Origin: a virus
Reading direction: 5' to 3' (one strand)
Virus record (IMG/VR): IMGVR_UViG_3300009593_000015
Location: 1 to 64,000 of that record
DNA: 64,000 bases
Below, piece by piece: positions 7,374-14,258 of the stretch. A program made the position numbers and the translations under genes. Position 1 is the first letter of the stretch. Every line of letters begins with the position of its first letter. A model generated the notes under the pieces. It was given only the letters and a program-made list of their open reading frames with translations. It was not told the origin of the DNA and did not search any database.

Positions 7374-7402
7374 TTGAAAAGTCGAATGACTTGTGATATT
7401 GT
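7374..7402 (+). promoter_or_regulatory. Possible promoter for the tRNA gene
   Basis: TTGAAA (7374-7379) and TATTGT (7397-7402) are 17 bases apart, five and four matches to the sigma70 consensus. The expected start, near 7409, is about 17 bases before the tRNA. The -35 box overlaps the end of the preceding gene, as at other promoters here. The surrounding bases are very AT-rich, so chance matches are likely. Confidence 0.35.
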
Positions 7403-7425
7403 AATATATATTACATGATATAAGA

Positions 7426-7499
7426 GGGCCTATAGCTCAATAGGTTAGAGCAGCGGTCTCATAAACCGCCGGTTCCTGGTTCGAACCCAGGTAGGCCCA
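7426..7499 (+). tRNA. tRNA with anticodon CAU, probably tRNA-Ile2 (AUA-reading)
   Basis: A full cloverleaf folds: acceptor GGGCCTA (7426-7432) with TAGGCCC (7492-7498), D arm GCTC/GAGC, anticodon arm GCGGT-CTCATAA-ACCGC, variable loop CGGTT, T arm CCTGG-TTCGAAC-CCAGG, discriminator A7499. CCA is not encoded. A CAU anticodon fits elongator Met, initiator Met or Ile2. The first acceptor pair is a proper G-C, so it is not a standard initiator. Pairs C4-G69 and C5-G68 are those known to mark tRNA-Ile2 for E. coli TilS, where elongator Met has U-A and A-U, and the anticodon loop CTCATAA equals that of E. coli tRNA-Ile2. With tilS next door, Ile2 is the best call. Confidence 0.9.
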
Positions 7500-7525
7500 C
7501 TATAGTTTTAAAAAGGAGTATAATT

Positions 7526-7702
7526 ATGATTGTAGAAAAACTAAAATCTATTCTAGATAGTCTTTGCGAAGCAGAGGAAGATGCTATTAAAAGCGAAGTT
7601 GGTAACAGCGCCGCCGGCCGCCGAGTGCGAAAACAGGCCATGGAAGCAATAAAAGCTTTAAAAGAATTGCGCGCCCTGATTTTGGAGGAATCTAAAAAAT
7701 GA
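7526..7702 (+). CDS. Small basic helical protein of the GRRVRK type
   Basis: This 58-residue ORF begins at ATG 7526 behind a good AGGAG (7514-7518) and ends at TGA 7700-7702, overlapping the ATG of the ClpP gene (ATGA). It is helical: an acidic N-terminal helix, then a basic SAAGRRVRKQAMEAIKALK helix rich in Ala, Lys and Arg. Similar short proteins with an AGRRVRK core occur in marine phages and are sometimes annotated histone H1-like. DNA binding is plausible from charge but unproven. It begins 27 bases after the tRNA and is probably on the same transcript. Confidence 0.8.
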   Translation: MIVEKLKSILDSLCEAEEDAIKSEVGNSAAGRRVRKQAMEAIKALKELRALILEESKK

Positions 7703-8337
7703 GAGATCAGTTTTGGGGCTCTGTCGAAGAGAAAGAAACTAGTGATCCAATTACTGTGGCACAATCATGTCAAGAAACACTTGGACATGCTTCTACAGAT
7801 TTCAATGTTGTAGATACTAGTCATAATAGAATATTTTTCTATTCAGGGGTAACTAGGCCAAAAATACTTCAATTAAATAAAAATATTTTTAACCTGAATG
7901 TTAATATGCTTTCCAAAACCGGCCCTCTGGAATATGAACCTCCTCCTATTAAGCTTCACATTAATAGTTACGGAGGTTCTGTGTTTGCAGGTTTGTCGGC
8001 ACTAGATTATATAAAAAATTCTAAAGTACCGGTGCATACAATTATAGATGGATGCGCCGCCTCAGCCGCTACTTTAATGTCATGTGTTGGCGCCCATCGC
8101 CAAATGCATAGAAATTCTTTCATGCTAGTCCATCAACTATCCGGCGCCATGTGGGGAAAATTCCAAGAAATGGAAGATGATTTTGAAAACTCAAAGATGC
8201 TTATGAATAAAATAAAAAACATCTACAGCGAGCATACAAAAATACCGAAGAGAGAAATGGATAAAATCTTAAAACATGATTTGTGGTGGGAAGCTGAAAA
8301 GTGTCTACAGTACGGATTAATAGACGAAATTATATAA
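7699..8337 (+). CDS. clpP: ClpP-like serine protease
   Basis: The 212-residue protein has the ClpP fold signature: INSYGGSVFAGL (substrate-binding GG), the nucleophile Ser122 in CAASAATLM, catalytic His145 in FMLVHQ, and Asp194 in KHDLWW before the C-terminal EYGL(V/I)D-like strand (QYGLIDEI). It is likely to form barrel-shaped peptidases with a Clp ATPase, here the host's because no ClpX/A is in the window. ClpP genes are known in cyanophages. The N-terminal 40 residues differ from bacterial ClpP and may replace the usual propeptide. It is translationally coupled to the small gene upstream. A head-maturation protease of the S14 type is an alternative, but the gene is far from capsid genes. 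Confidence 0.87.
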   Translation: MRDQFWGSVEEKETSDPITVAQSCQETLGHASTDFNVVDTSHNRIFFYSGVTRPKILQLNKNIFNLNVNMLSKTGPLEYEPPPIKLHINSYGGSVFAGLSALDYIKNSKVPVHTIIDGCAASAATLMSCVGAHRQMHRNSFMLVHQLSGAMWGKFQEMEDDFENSKMLMNKIKNIYSEHTKIPKREMDKILKHDLWWEAEKCLQYGLIDEII

Positions 8338-8339
8338 AT

Positions 8340-8660
8340 ATGAATATTTTTGAAAATATATTCGGTCCGGCAGAATCTCAAAAAATCAGATCACCCGAGG
8401 CCTCTTTGGAACTTATAAATACTTATATTGGTGATGATGTAGAAATTATGAATTTGACATCTCACAATCGATATGTCTATTTTGAGGGCAGAGATAATAT
8501 ATACCACTTTACAGTAAAGTTGCTTTCTTTGGGCTTTTTATCTAAATTAGGAAAAGACAATAGGGTAAAAAATGTTTTCTTCTCTGCCAGGCATGCCCCA
8601 CCAGGAGGAGGAGCAGATTCAATAACTCTTCGTCAAAAAATTTTAATAGAATATCACTAG
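8340..8660 (+). CDS. Small hypothetical protein after clpP
   Basis: ATG 8340 lies two bases after the clpP stop; a longer reading from 8301 would run inside clpP and is unlikely. The product has 106 residues (MNIFENIFGP...), with a strand-rich middle (YVYFEGRDNIYHFTVKLLSLGFLSKL) and a Gly/Pro turn near the end. I recognise no family. Tight spacing to clpP suggests one operon. It converges with the minus-strand protease gene, whose stop is one base away, with no hairpin between them. Confidence 0.65.
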   Translation: MNIFENIFGPAESQKIRSPEASLELINTYIGDDVEIMNLTSHNRYVYFEGRDNIYHFTVKLLSLGFLSKLGKDNRVKNVFFSARHAPPGGGADSITLRQKILIEYH

Positions 8661-8661
8661 A

Positions 8662-9402
8662 CTATATTTCTTTTATTTTTTTCTTGGTTTGCTTTATAAA
8701 CAATTTAAAAGATTTATAGTTTGTAATAAGGGTTAAATGTGGAAATTTTGGTGTAGAAGCAAATAAGACACCAACAATCTCATTTTTAGAATTCAACACC
8801 GCAGACCCTGAAGCTCCACCAGTGGCTGGAAAAGTCACTAAAGCAGACGACGCGTCAATATTGCCGCTAAAAATTCCTTCAAATATTGCAACACTTGGAA
8901 AGTGATATACGCCAAGGGGGGCGCCCATATATCTTAATCTCTCTCCTATGTCCGGTTTTTTAATGGAAATCTTTACTTTTTTTACTTCTAAGGTTGGAAC
9001 CCACAATACACAGTGATCACCACTTCCAGCGAAATCAACAAAACTTTTATTCAAAACCCAAGCTTGATGAGTATTACCTCTATAGTCTAATACTTTTATC
9101 GTTTGTAGATATTTATCTATTAAAGCTTTAGGTTGTGAATCACAAACGTGCCCGGCAGTAATTACCGTCATTAACTTCCTGTCTAAGTCAATCGCCATCC
9201 CACTTCCAGAATTGTAATATTGTCCTATTGGACAATTTTTATCTTTTTTGTCTTTGCAAGAGATTATTTTTATAGTATGTAGGATTTTTACAAAACTTTT
9301 GGACGGTGGAGTAATCGTTTTACTATTTACCCGAGAAACTGTGCAACAGTTGAGAAATAAAAAACAAAAAGTTAAAAATATTACTTGTTTTAATCTGTTC
9401 AT
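8662..9402 (-). CDS. Secreted trypsin-like serine protease, probable lipoprotein
   Basis: This is the only minus-strand gene in the window. The 246-residue protein starts with a signal peptide (MNRLK, then a hydrophobic core) ending in LNCC, compatible with lipid attachment at Cys19 or Cys20 although not a textbook lipobox. The chymotrypsin-fold triad is readable: His85 in ITAGHVC, Asp129 in GSGDHCVL, Ser198 in GGASGSAV. Two strands after the serine (EIVGVLFAS) fit the family. It would act in the periplasm or on the outer membrane. Its own orientation, export signal and position between operons fit a moron-type gene acting on the host envelope or on competing phage or bacterial proteins. The substrate is unknown. 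Confidence 0.85.
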   Translation of the reverse strand: MNRLKQVIFLTFCFLFLNCCTVSRVNSKTITPPSKSFVKILHTIKIISCKDKKDKNCPIGQYYNSGSGMAIDLDRKLMTVITAGHVCDSQPKALIDKYLQTIKVLDYRGNTHQAWVLNKSFVDFAGSGDHCVLWVPTLEVKKVKISIKKPDIGERLRYMGAPLGVYHFPSVAIFEGIFSGNIDASSALVTFPATGGASGSAVLNSKNEIVGVLFASTPKFPHLTLITNYKSFKLFIKQTKKKIKEI

Positions 9403-9450
9403 ATATAATAACTACTTTTAAAAAACATAAAAAATCAAAAAGGAGAAAAA

Positions 9451-9642
9451 ATGTTTTTATTTAATTTTGCCACAATATTGGTGTTGTTTACATCACAACA
9501 CATAGAAAAAACCAACAATTCAAAGTACTTTGAGTCTCTTGAATTGCAAAAATATAACGCGACTTTTCATTATGAAAAAAAAAATTATAACAAAATACCT
9601 ACACCTTTAATAAAAATTGATAAAATTTCTAATTATTACTGA
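9451..9642 (+). CDS. Very small probable exported protein
   Basis: The 63-residue ORF has a clear ribosome site (AGGAG at 9441-9445, six bases before ATG). Residues 1-15 are hydrophobic (FLFNFATILVLFTS) without a basic start, then a polar Lys/Asn/Tyr-rich tail. It is divergent from the protease gene, sharing a 48-base intergenic region. It could be a short membrane-anchored peptide. No family recognised; it is supported mainly by the ribosome site. Confidence 0.45.
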   Translation: MFLFNFATILVLFTSQHIEKTNNSKYFESLELQKYNATFHYEKKNYNKIPTPLIKIDKISNYY

Positions 9643-9648
9643 TATAAT
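9639..9648 (+). promoter_or_regulatory. Possible extended -10 promoter before phoH
   Basis: TATAAT at 9643-9648 is preceded by TG one base upstream (TGATATAAT), the extended -10 form that can work without a good -35. It overlaps the stop of the small gene upstream. Transcription would start near 9655, leaving a short leader with GGA before the TTG start of phoH. Confidence 0.4.
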
Positions 9649-9668
9649 AGATTAGAAAAGGAACGATT

Positions 9669-10985
9669 TTGGCCAAAAAAACTTACGTACTAGATACTAG
9701 CGTCTATCTTACCGATGCTAATTGTATTAAATCTTTTAAAAACAATGATATATTAATACCACTAAAGGTTTTAGAAGAGATAGATAAACACAAAAAAAGA
9801 CAAGACTTGGTTGGTGCACAAGCAAGAGCAACAATCAGAAAGTTAGATGAATTAAGATCTAAAGGATCCCTCTCAAAAGGGGTGAGAATAGAAAAGGGTC
9901 TAGGTCTAATAAAAGTAAAGTCATATAATCCACTGTGCCTACCAGATGATTTAGATTTGGATGACTCAGACAATCAGATTATTGCAACAGCACTCTCGGA
10001 AAAAGAAGCATTAGAGACAGTCACAAGAAAAATAGTAGTTGTCTCTAGAGATATAAATATGAGGGTGAAGTGTGACTCTTTGGGGCTGCTAACGGAAGAC
10101 TATCAAGTCGAACAAGTCGTAGAGTCATCAGAGGGTTTATACACTGGACGTTCAGAGGTCTTAATTGATGAACAAGAAATAGATAAATTTTATGAAGGTA
10201 AGGAGGTTTGGTTATCTAAAGAAGAGTTTTCTTTGAGTCCAAATCAGTTTGTGATGTTGATAGCGAATAGTAACCCTAAGAAATCGGCCCTAGCAAGATT
10301 TGTTGGTTATAATTCTCCATTAAAGAAAATATTAACCTCCAACAAAAAAATTTGGTCTACAACAGCAAGAAACAAGGAACAACAGTTTGCGTTGGAACTT
10401 TTGATGGATCCGATGGTTCCAGTTGTATCTCTTGTCGGAAAAGCCGGATCAGGCAAGACTTTATTGGCACTTGCTGCAGGCCTGGAGCAGACATTTCAGC
10501 AAAACATATATAAAAAAATAGTAGTAACAAAGCCAGTAGAACCAGTTGGTAAAGATATTGGGTTTCTTCCCGGAACCATGGAAGAGAAGATGATGCCATG
10601 GCTAGCGCCTATACAAGATAATTTGCAATTCCTAATGGGTGACCACCGAGCGACATTGGAGATGTACATCGAGAAAGGGCAAATAGAGGTAGAGGCGATG
10701 ACCTTCATTCGAGGAAGGTCTATCTCAAATGCGTTCATAGTTATCGACGAGGTTCAAAACATGACACAGCACGAAATAAAAACAGTCTTAACAAGAGTTG
10801 GTGAAGGTACTAAGATCGTCTTAACAGGAGATATAGAACAAATAGACAATGTTTATATTGATGCTACTAATAATGGGCTGTCATATGTGGTGGAAAGGTT
10901 AAAAAACGAATCAATCACTGGCCATGTGACTCTCTTAAAAGGAGAGAGATCAAAGGTAGCATCTCTTGCGGCAGTAAAACTATAA
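9669..10985 (+). CDS. phoH: PhoH-family ATPase with N-terminal PIN domain
   Basis: Translation begins at TTG 9669 (MAKKTYVLDTSV), preceded by AAGGA; no ATG is available near. Residues 1-150 form a PIN-type RNase domain (acidic Asp9 in VLDTSV, further Asp/Glu clusters such as LDDSDNQIIATA and SRD). The C-terminal half is a PhoH ATPase: Walker A GKAGSGKT (about 257-264), VTKPVEPVGKDIGFLPG, and Walker B FIVIDEVQNM (about 355). PIN-PhoH (PhoH2-type) proteins have ATP-dependent RNA helicase and ribonuclease activity. Most phage PhoH proteins carry only the ATPase domain, so the fused form is notable. It probably acts on RNA in the infected cell; the role in phages is unsettled. Confidence 0.87.
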   Translation: MAKKTYVLDTSVYLTDANCIKSFKNNDILIPLKVLEEIDKHKKRQDLVGAQARATIRKLDELRSKGSLSKGVRIEKGLGLIKVKSYNPLCLPDDLDLDDSDNQIIATALSEKEALETVTRKIVVVSRDINMRVKCDSLGLLTEDYQVEQVVESSEGLYTGRSEVLIDEQEIDKFYEGKEVWLSKEEFSLSPNQFVMLIANSNPKKSALARFVGYNSPLKKILTSNKKIWSTTARNKEQQFALELLMDPMVPVVSLVGKAGSGKTLLALAAGLEQTFQQNIYKKIVVTKPVEPVGKDIGFLPGTMEEKMMPWLAPIQDNLQFLMGDHRATLEMYIEKGQIEVEAMTFIRGRSISNAFIVIDEVQNMTQHEIKTVLTRVGEGTKIVLTGDIEQIDNVYIDATNNGLSYVVERLKNESITGHVTLLKGERSKVASLAAVKL

Positions 10986-11025
10986 AAAATAAAATAAAAA
11001 TACCAGGAAGTAAGTATTAAGTATC

Positions 11026-11298
11026 GTGAATAAAAATAAACTATCTCTTTTACAAGAAAAAGTACCATCAGAAACAGAACTGAAAGAAATCATAGTAAGC
11101 TATGTTGGAAAAACATTAAATCCAGAATCAGAAGAAATAACAATAGAACAAGTGATAGAGGTTTTTTCAAGAGAGTTCCCAGAATTCCTTTTGGCCATGG
11201 CAGAAGAAAATTGGATAAATGGATACACACAGGCGCTCAATGATGTCAATCATCAGAATCCGGGAAAAAATGAAAAATTACATCCAAGAAAAAAATAA
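11026..11298 (+). CDS. Small conserved marine-phage-type protein
   Basis: The start is GTG 11026 and the product has 90 residues. The central segment (IEVFSREFPEFLLAMAEENWINGYTQALNDV) is an amphipathic helix pair of a kind seen in short proteins of marine T4-like phages; the function is unknown. There are no cysteines, signal peptide or membrane span. The 3' end overlaps the next gene's probable start by 29 bases. It sits 40 bases after phoH and is likely on the same transcript. Confidence 0.65.
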   Translation: MNKNKLSLLQEKVPSETELKEIIVSYVGKTLNPESEEITIEQVIEVFSREFPEFLLAMAEENWINGYTQALNDVNHQNPGKNEKLHPRKK

Positions 11299-11938
11299 TA
11301 ATAAATTTTTTATAAATGGGATTAAAATTTCCATGAAAAGCAATCCATCGAACATTTCAGTTGGAGAAATAAAATCTTCTCTAACAAAAGCTATAGAAAA
11401 AATACCAGGGCATTTGTTGAAAAATTTAAATGCAATCAATATTGGTAATTTTTTAGAACTAAAAAAAAGGAAAATACAATCATTTTATAAAAATTCTTCA
11501 ATTTTTATGACAAGTGATTATGAAGATTCCGTAGATATGATTGATGACCTAGTTCATGAAGTAGCTCATTCGGTAGAGGAAATCTTCGGATCTGTAATAT
11601 ATTCAGACCAAGAGGTAGAAAAAGAGTTTTTAAATAAAAGAAAAAAGCTGTGGCGCACCTTAAGAGAAGCCGGCTTTGACGTTGAGCTTTCAAAATTTTT
11701 AAATCCGAATTATAATCAAGATTTTGATTTATTTTTATATAAAGAAGTGGGGTATGCTTTTTTACGCACTGCGACAAAGTCAGTTTTTTATTCACCATAT
11801 GGATCCACTTCTCTCAGAGAATATTTTGCGAATGGTTTCGAAGCATTTTTCATGAAAGAGGAAATAGCAAGGTTGAAAAAAATAAGCCCAGTTTTATATA
11901 AAAAAATGATCAATTTACTTGACATAGAAGGAGAATAA
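11270..11938 (+). CDS. Metallopeptidase-like protein with HEVAH zinc motif
   Basis: I place the start at ATG 11270 (MKNYIQEKNN), preceded by GGGAAAAA; the frame is open back to 11219, but earlier ATGs lie deeper inside the upstream gene. The 222-residue protein has HEVAH (His96, Glu97, His100), the HExxH zinc-peptidase core, in the helix DLVHEVAHSVEE. A later helix with REYFANGFEAFF supplies Glu residues that could be the third ligand, as in gluzincin and anthrax-lethal-factor-like folds found in several large phages. It has no signal peptide, so would act inside the cell or virion. Substrate unknown. Confidence 0.65.
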   Translation: MKNYIQEKNNNKFFINGIKISMKSNPSNISVGEIKSSLTKAIEKIPGHLLKNLNAINIGNFLELKKRKIQSFYKNSSIFMTSDYEDSVDMIDDLVHEVAHSVEEIFGSVIYSDQEVEKEFLNKRKKLWRTLREAGFDVELSKFLNPNYNQDFDLFLYKEVGYAFLRTATKSVFYSPYGSTSLREYFANGFEAFFMKEEIARLKKISPVLYKKMINLLDIEGE

Positions 11939-11947
11939 TAGTATTAT
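11919..11947 (+). promoter_or_regulatory. Likely sigma70 promoter at the head of the nuclease/glycan operon
   Basis: TTGACA (11919-11924) lies in the last codons of the metallopeptidase gene, and TATTAT (11942-11947) follows after 17 bases. The -10 box overlaps the ATG of the small gene at 11946, so an RNA from here (start near 11954) could not express that gene from its first codon but would serve the nuclease and the glycan genes downstream. Confidence 0.5.
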
Positions 11948-12248
11948 GTTTAATAAGAGTATAGAAATAAAAGACAATAAATTAATAATAACTGTAAGTA
12001 TTGAAAAAAGAAAATATATTTCTCAAGAAAGGAAGACTTTCAAGGAGGATATAACACTATTAATTCCAAAGGAATATCAAAGTAGAGTATCTTTGTTAAC
12101 CTCTCCGGTTCACAAAATATCTAACTTCACAAACAAGAATTGCAAAACTCATGGTGAATGGGTCTTTGAAATAGAAGATAAAAAAAATGAAACAACAAAA
12201 AAACCAACAAGAAGAAAAAGATCTCCTCAACGAACAAAAAAGAATTAG
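11946..12248 (+). CDS. Small hypothetical protein with a basic tail
   Basis: This 100-residue ORF starts at ATG 11946 with GGAG at 11930-11933. Its first 70 residues alternate as beta strands (SIEIKDNKLIITVSI), and the last 20 are a strongly basic Lys/Arg/Thr tail that may bind nucleic acid. The 3' end overlaps the nuclease ORF by 62 bases, a long overlap, so one of the two starts may be misjudged. No family recognised. Confidence 0.5.
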   Translation: MFNKSIEIKDNKLIITVSIEKRKYISQERKTFKEDITLLIPKEYQSRVSLLTSPVHKISNFTNKNCKTHGEWVFEIEDKKNETTKKPTRRKRSPQRTKKN

Positions 12249-13002
12249 CTTCTCTGAGTTCAAGAACTGGCGAGAGTGTCCGTATAGACATAAACTAATC
12301 CATATAGACAAGGTTCCATATTTTGAAAGCAATGAATTTACTGCTTTCGGAATCGCAATGCACGAGGCTTGCGAGAAAACCTTTCCAAAAAATAGAAAAA
12401 ATCTATACCAGGTTTTTCAGAAAAGCTTTGATTTAGAGTTAAAAAAAATAAAAAACAAATCTCTGAACCAAGACCTTGTGAGTGACATGTACATGCAGGC
12501 AAAAACAGTTTGCAAACAAATTGTTCCAAAAATAGACGAATATTTCGAAGAATATGAGGTCTTTTCTGTCGAAGAAGCTCTCTTTGAAAAAATAGATGAG
12601 TTTGATTCACACGGCCGTAGCTTTAAGGGGTTTGTAGATATGATATTGAAAACCCCGGATGGCAAATTTCACATCATAGATTGGAAAACTTGTTCCTGGG
12701 GATGGAACAGTAATAAGAAGAGTGACCCTATTACTAACTACCAGTTGACATATTATAAAAATTACTTCTCAAAGAAATACAATATAGAAGCAAAAAATAT
12801 CGATACATATTTTGTCCTTCTTAAAAGGACCGCGAAGAGGGAAAATGTAGAAGTGGTGAAGACAACTTCAGGGCTCAAAAAAACTGAAAACTCTTTAAAA
12901 CTTTTAGAAAATGCTGTTATAAATATAGAAAATAAAGTTTTTATTAAAAATAGACTTAATTGTAAATATTGCAAATTTTACAGGACAGAGCATTGTAGAT
13001 GA
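12187..13002 (+). CDS. PD-(D/E)XK nuclease of the RecB/Cas4 type with probable Fe-S cluster
   Basis: The 271-residue protein has the RecB-family nuclease layout: SFSEFKNWRECPYRHKL at the N-terminus, a helix with a His (AMHEAC), the metal-binding GFVDMIL then IIDWKT (Asp and Glu/Asp-x-Lys core), and motif QLTYYK. One cysteine in WRECPYR and three in the C-terminal CKYCKFYRTEHC match the four-cysteine iron-sulfur pattern of Cas4, AddB and related nucleases. It is probably a 5'-3' or structure-specific DNA exonuclease acting in replication or recombination. No CRISPR genes are near, so a phage recombination role is more likely than spacer capture. The ATG at 12187 overlaps the preceding gene; no closer start codon is obvious. 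Confidence 0.8.
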   Translation: MKQQKNQQEEKDLLNEQKRISFSEFKNWRECPYRHKLIHIDKVPYFESNEFTAFGIAMHEACEKTFPKNRKNLYQVFQKSFDLELKKIKNKSLNQDLVSDMYMQAKTVCKQIVPKIDEYFEEYEVFSVEEALFEKIDEFDSHGRSFKGFVDMILKTPDGKFHIIDWKTCSWGWNSNKKSDPITNYQLTYYKNYFSKKYNIEAKNIDTYFVLLKRTAKRENVEVVKTTSGLKKTENSLKLLENAVINIENKVFIKNRLNCKYCKFYRTEHCR

Positions 13003-14258
13003 CAAAAAGAAAAATATTAGTAATTGCAGATTCCCCGTTGGTGCCTTCCGGAGTAGGCACTCAGACAAAATATATGATAGACTCCTTGCTGAAAACCGGA
13101 GAGTACAAATTTTTATGTCTAGCCGGCGCCATTAAGCATAGAGATTATAGGACAATAAAAACAGAAGAGTGGGGTGATGATTGGTTAATCAAGCCAGTAG
13201 ATGGATACGGAAACCCTGAAATATTGAGAGCAGTAATAAGAGATTTCAAGCCAGATGTTTTATGGTTTATGACTGATCCTCGTTTTTACGTATGGTTATG
13301 GAAAATGGAAAATGAAATCCGGCCTTACGTACCAATGGTCTATTACCATGTATGGGACAATTATCCATATCCGATGTTTAATAAAAAATTCTACGATTCA
13401 AACGACATGGTTTGTACCATAAGTAAAGTAACAGACGATATAGTGAAGACAGTGTCCCCAGATATTATATCGAGAAGGGTTCCTCACACTGTTGATACAA
13501 ATATATTCAAGAAAACAGAGAACAAAAAAGAAGTTCAAAAATTTAGAAATTTTATTTGTAAAGGAAAAGAAAAAATGATTTTCTTTTGGAATAATAGGAA
13601 TGCAAGGAGAAAACAGCCCGGATCTTTAATTTATTGGTTTAAAGAATTCTTAGATATTGTAGGTCATGAAAACGCCTGCCTCCTGATGCACACAGAACCA
13701 AGAGATCCTCACGGGCAAGATTTGCAAGAAATTATTAATAATTTAAAACTCAACAAACACAATCAAGTCCTTCTTTCAACGGAAAAATTGCAACCTGATA
13801 AGTTAGCAAATCTATATTCCTCGGCAGATTGCACAATTAATATTTCAGATGCCGAAGGGTTTGGTTTAGCCACGCTAGAATCACTATCTTGTGAAACACC
13901 AATTATTGTGAATATGACAGGCGGTCTACAAGAGCAGGTAACAGACGGCACCTCTTGGTTTGGTATTGAGATTTACCCCTCCTCTAAGTCTGTCATAGGT
14001 TCGCAGGATGTCCCATATATATATGAAGATAGGATCAATGGAGAAGAGTTTGTTGGCAAATTAGTTGAATTTTATAACTTACCTAAAATAGAACGAGAAG
14101 AAATGGGAAAAAAAGGCAGAGATCACGTATTGAATAATTTTGGCATAGAACAGTATTGCGAAAACTGGAAAAAAGTTATGAATGACGTCATCGATCGATG
14201 CGGTTCTTGGGACACTAGAAAAGATTATAAAAGCTGGTACTTTGGAGAAATAAAATGA
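12999..14258 (+). CDS. GT-B glycosyltransferase (GT4-like), first of the glycan operon
   Basis: The 419-residue protein fits a two-domain GT-B enzyme. The N-terminal domain starts with strand ILVIADSP and a glycine loop (PSGVGTQTKYM); the C-terminal donor domain ends with DAEGFGLATLESLSCETPIIV followed by GG (about residues 283-310), the E-x7-E type nucleotide-sugar site of GT4. It should transfer a sugar from an NDP-sugar to a growing glycan in the cytoplasm. Donor and acceptor cannot be read. It overlaps the nuclease stop and the next gene by ATGA, indicating coupled translation. Confidence 0.85.
   Translation: MTKRKILVIADSPLVPSGVGTQTKYMIDSLLKTGEYKFLCLAGAIKHRDYRTIKTEEWGDDWLIKPVDGYGNPEILRAVIRDFKPDVLWFMTDPRFYVWLWKMENEIRPYVPMVYYHVWDNYPYPMFNKKFYDSNDMVCTISKVTDDIVKTVSPDIISRRVPHTVDTNIFKKTENKKEVQKFRNFICKGKEKMIFFWNNRNARRKQPGSLIYWFKEFLDIVGHENACLLMHTEPRDPHGQDLQEIINNLKLNKHNQVLLSTEKLQPDKLANLYSSADCTINISDAEGFGLATLESLSCETPIIVNMTGGLQEQVTDGTSWFGIEIYPSSKSVIGSQDVPYIYEDRINGEEFVGKLVEFYNLPKIEREEMGKKGRDHVLNNFGIEQYCENWKKVMNDVIDRCGSWDTRKDYKSWYFGEIK

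Noticed and set aside
7378-7391. Small inverted repeat AAGTC/GACTT as a terminator
   Set aside because: A five-base stem without a following T run; too weak for a terminator.
7426-7499. tRNA-Met for the CAU tRNA
   Set aside because: Initiator Met is excluded by the paired G1-C72. Elongator Met remains possible, but C4-G69, C5-G68, the anticodon loop and the neighbouring tilS favour Ile2.
7699-8337. ClpP-like protein as the prohead protease that cuts the leaders
   Set aside because: It has standard ClpP motifs and is beside tRNA and small genes, far from capsid genes; T4-type leaders are cut by gp21-type enzymes. Kept only as an alternative in its entry.
8333-8340. TATAAATA as a late promoter for the small gene after clpP
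   Set aside because: The box ends on the ATG itself, so an RNA from it would start inside the gene. Chance match in AT-rich DNA at a stop codon.
11219-11269. N-terminal extension of the metallopeptidase-like protein
   Set aside because: It lies within the preceding gene and would give a 77-base overlap; ATG 11270 has a purine-rich stretch upstream and shortens the overlap to 29.
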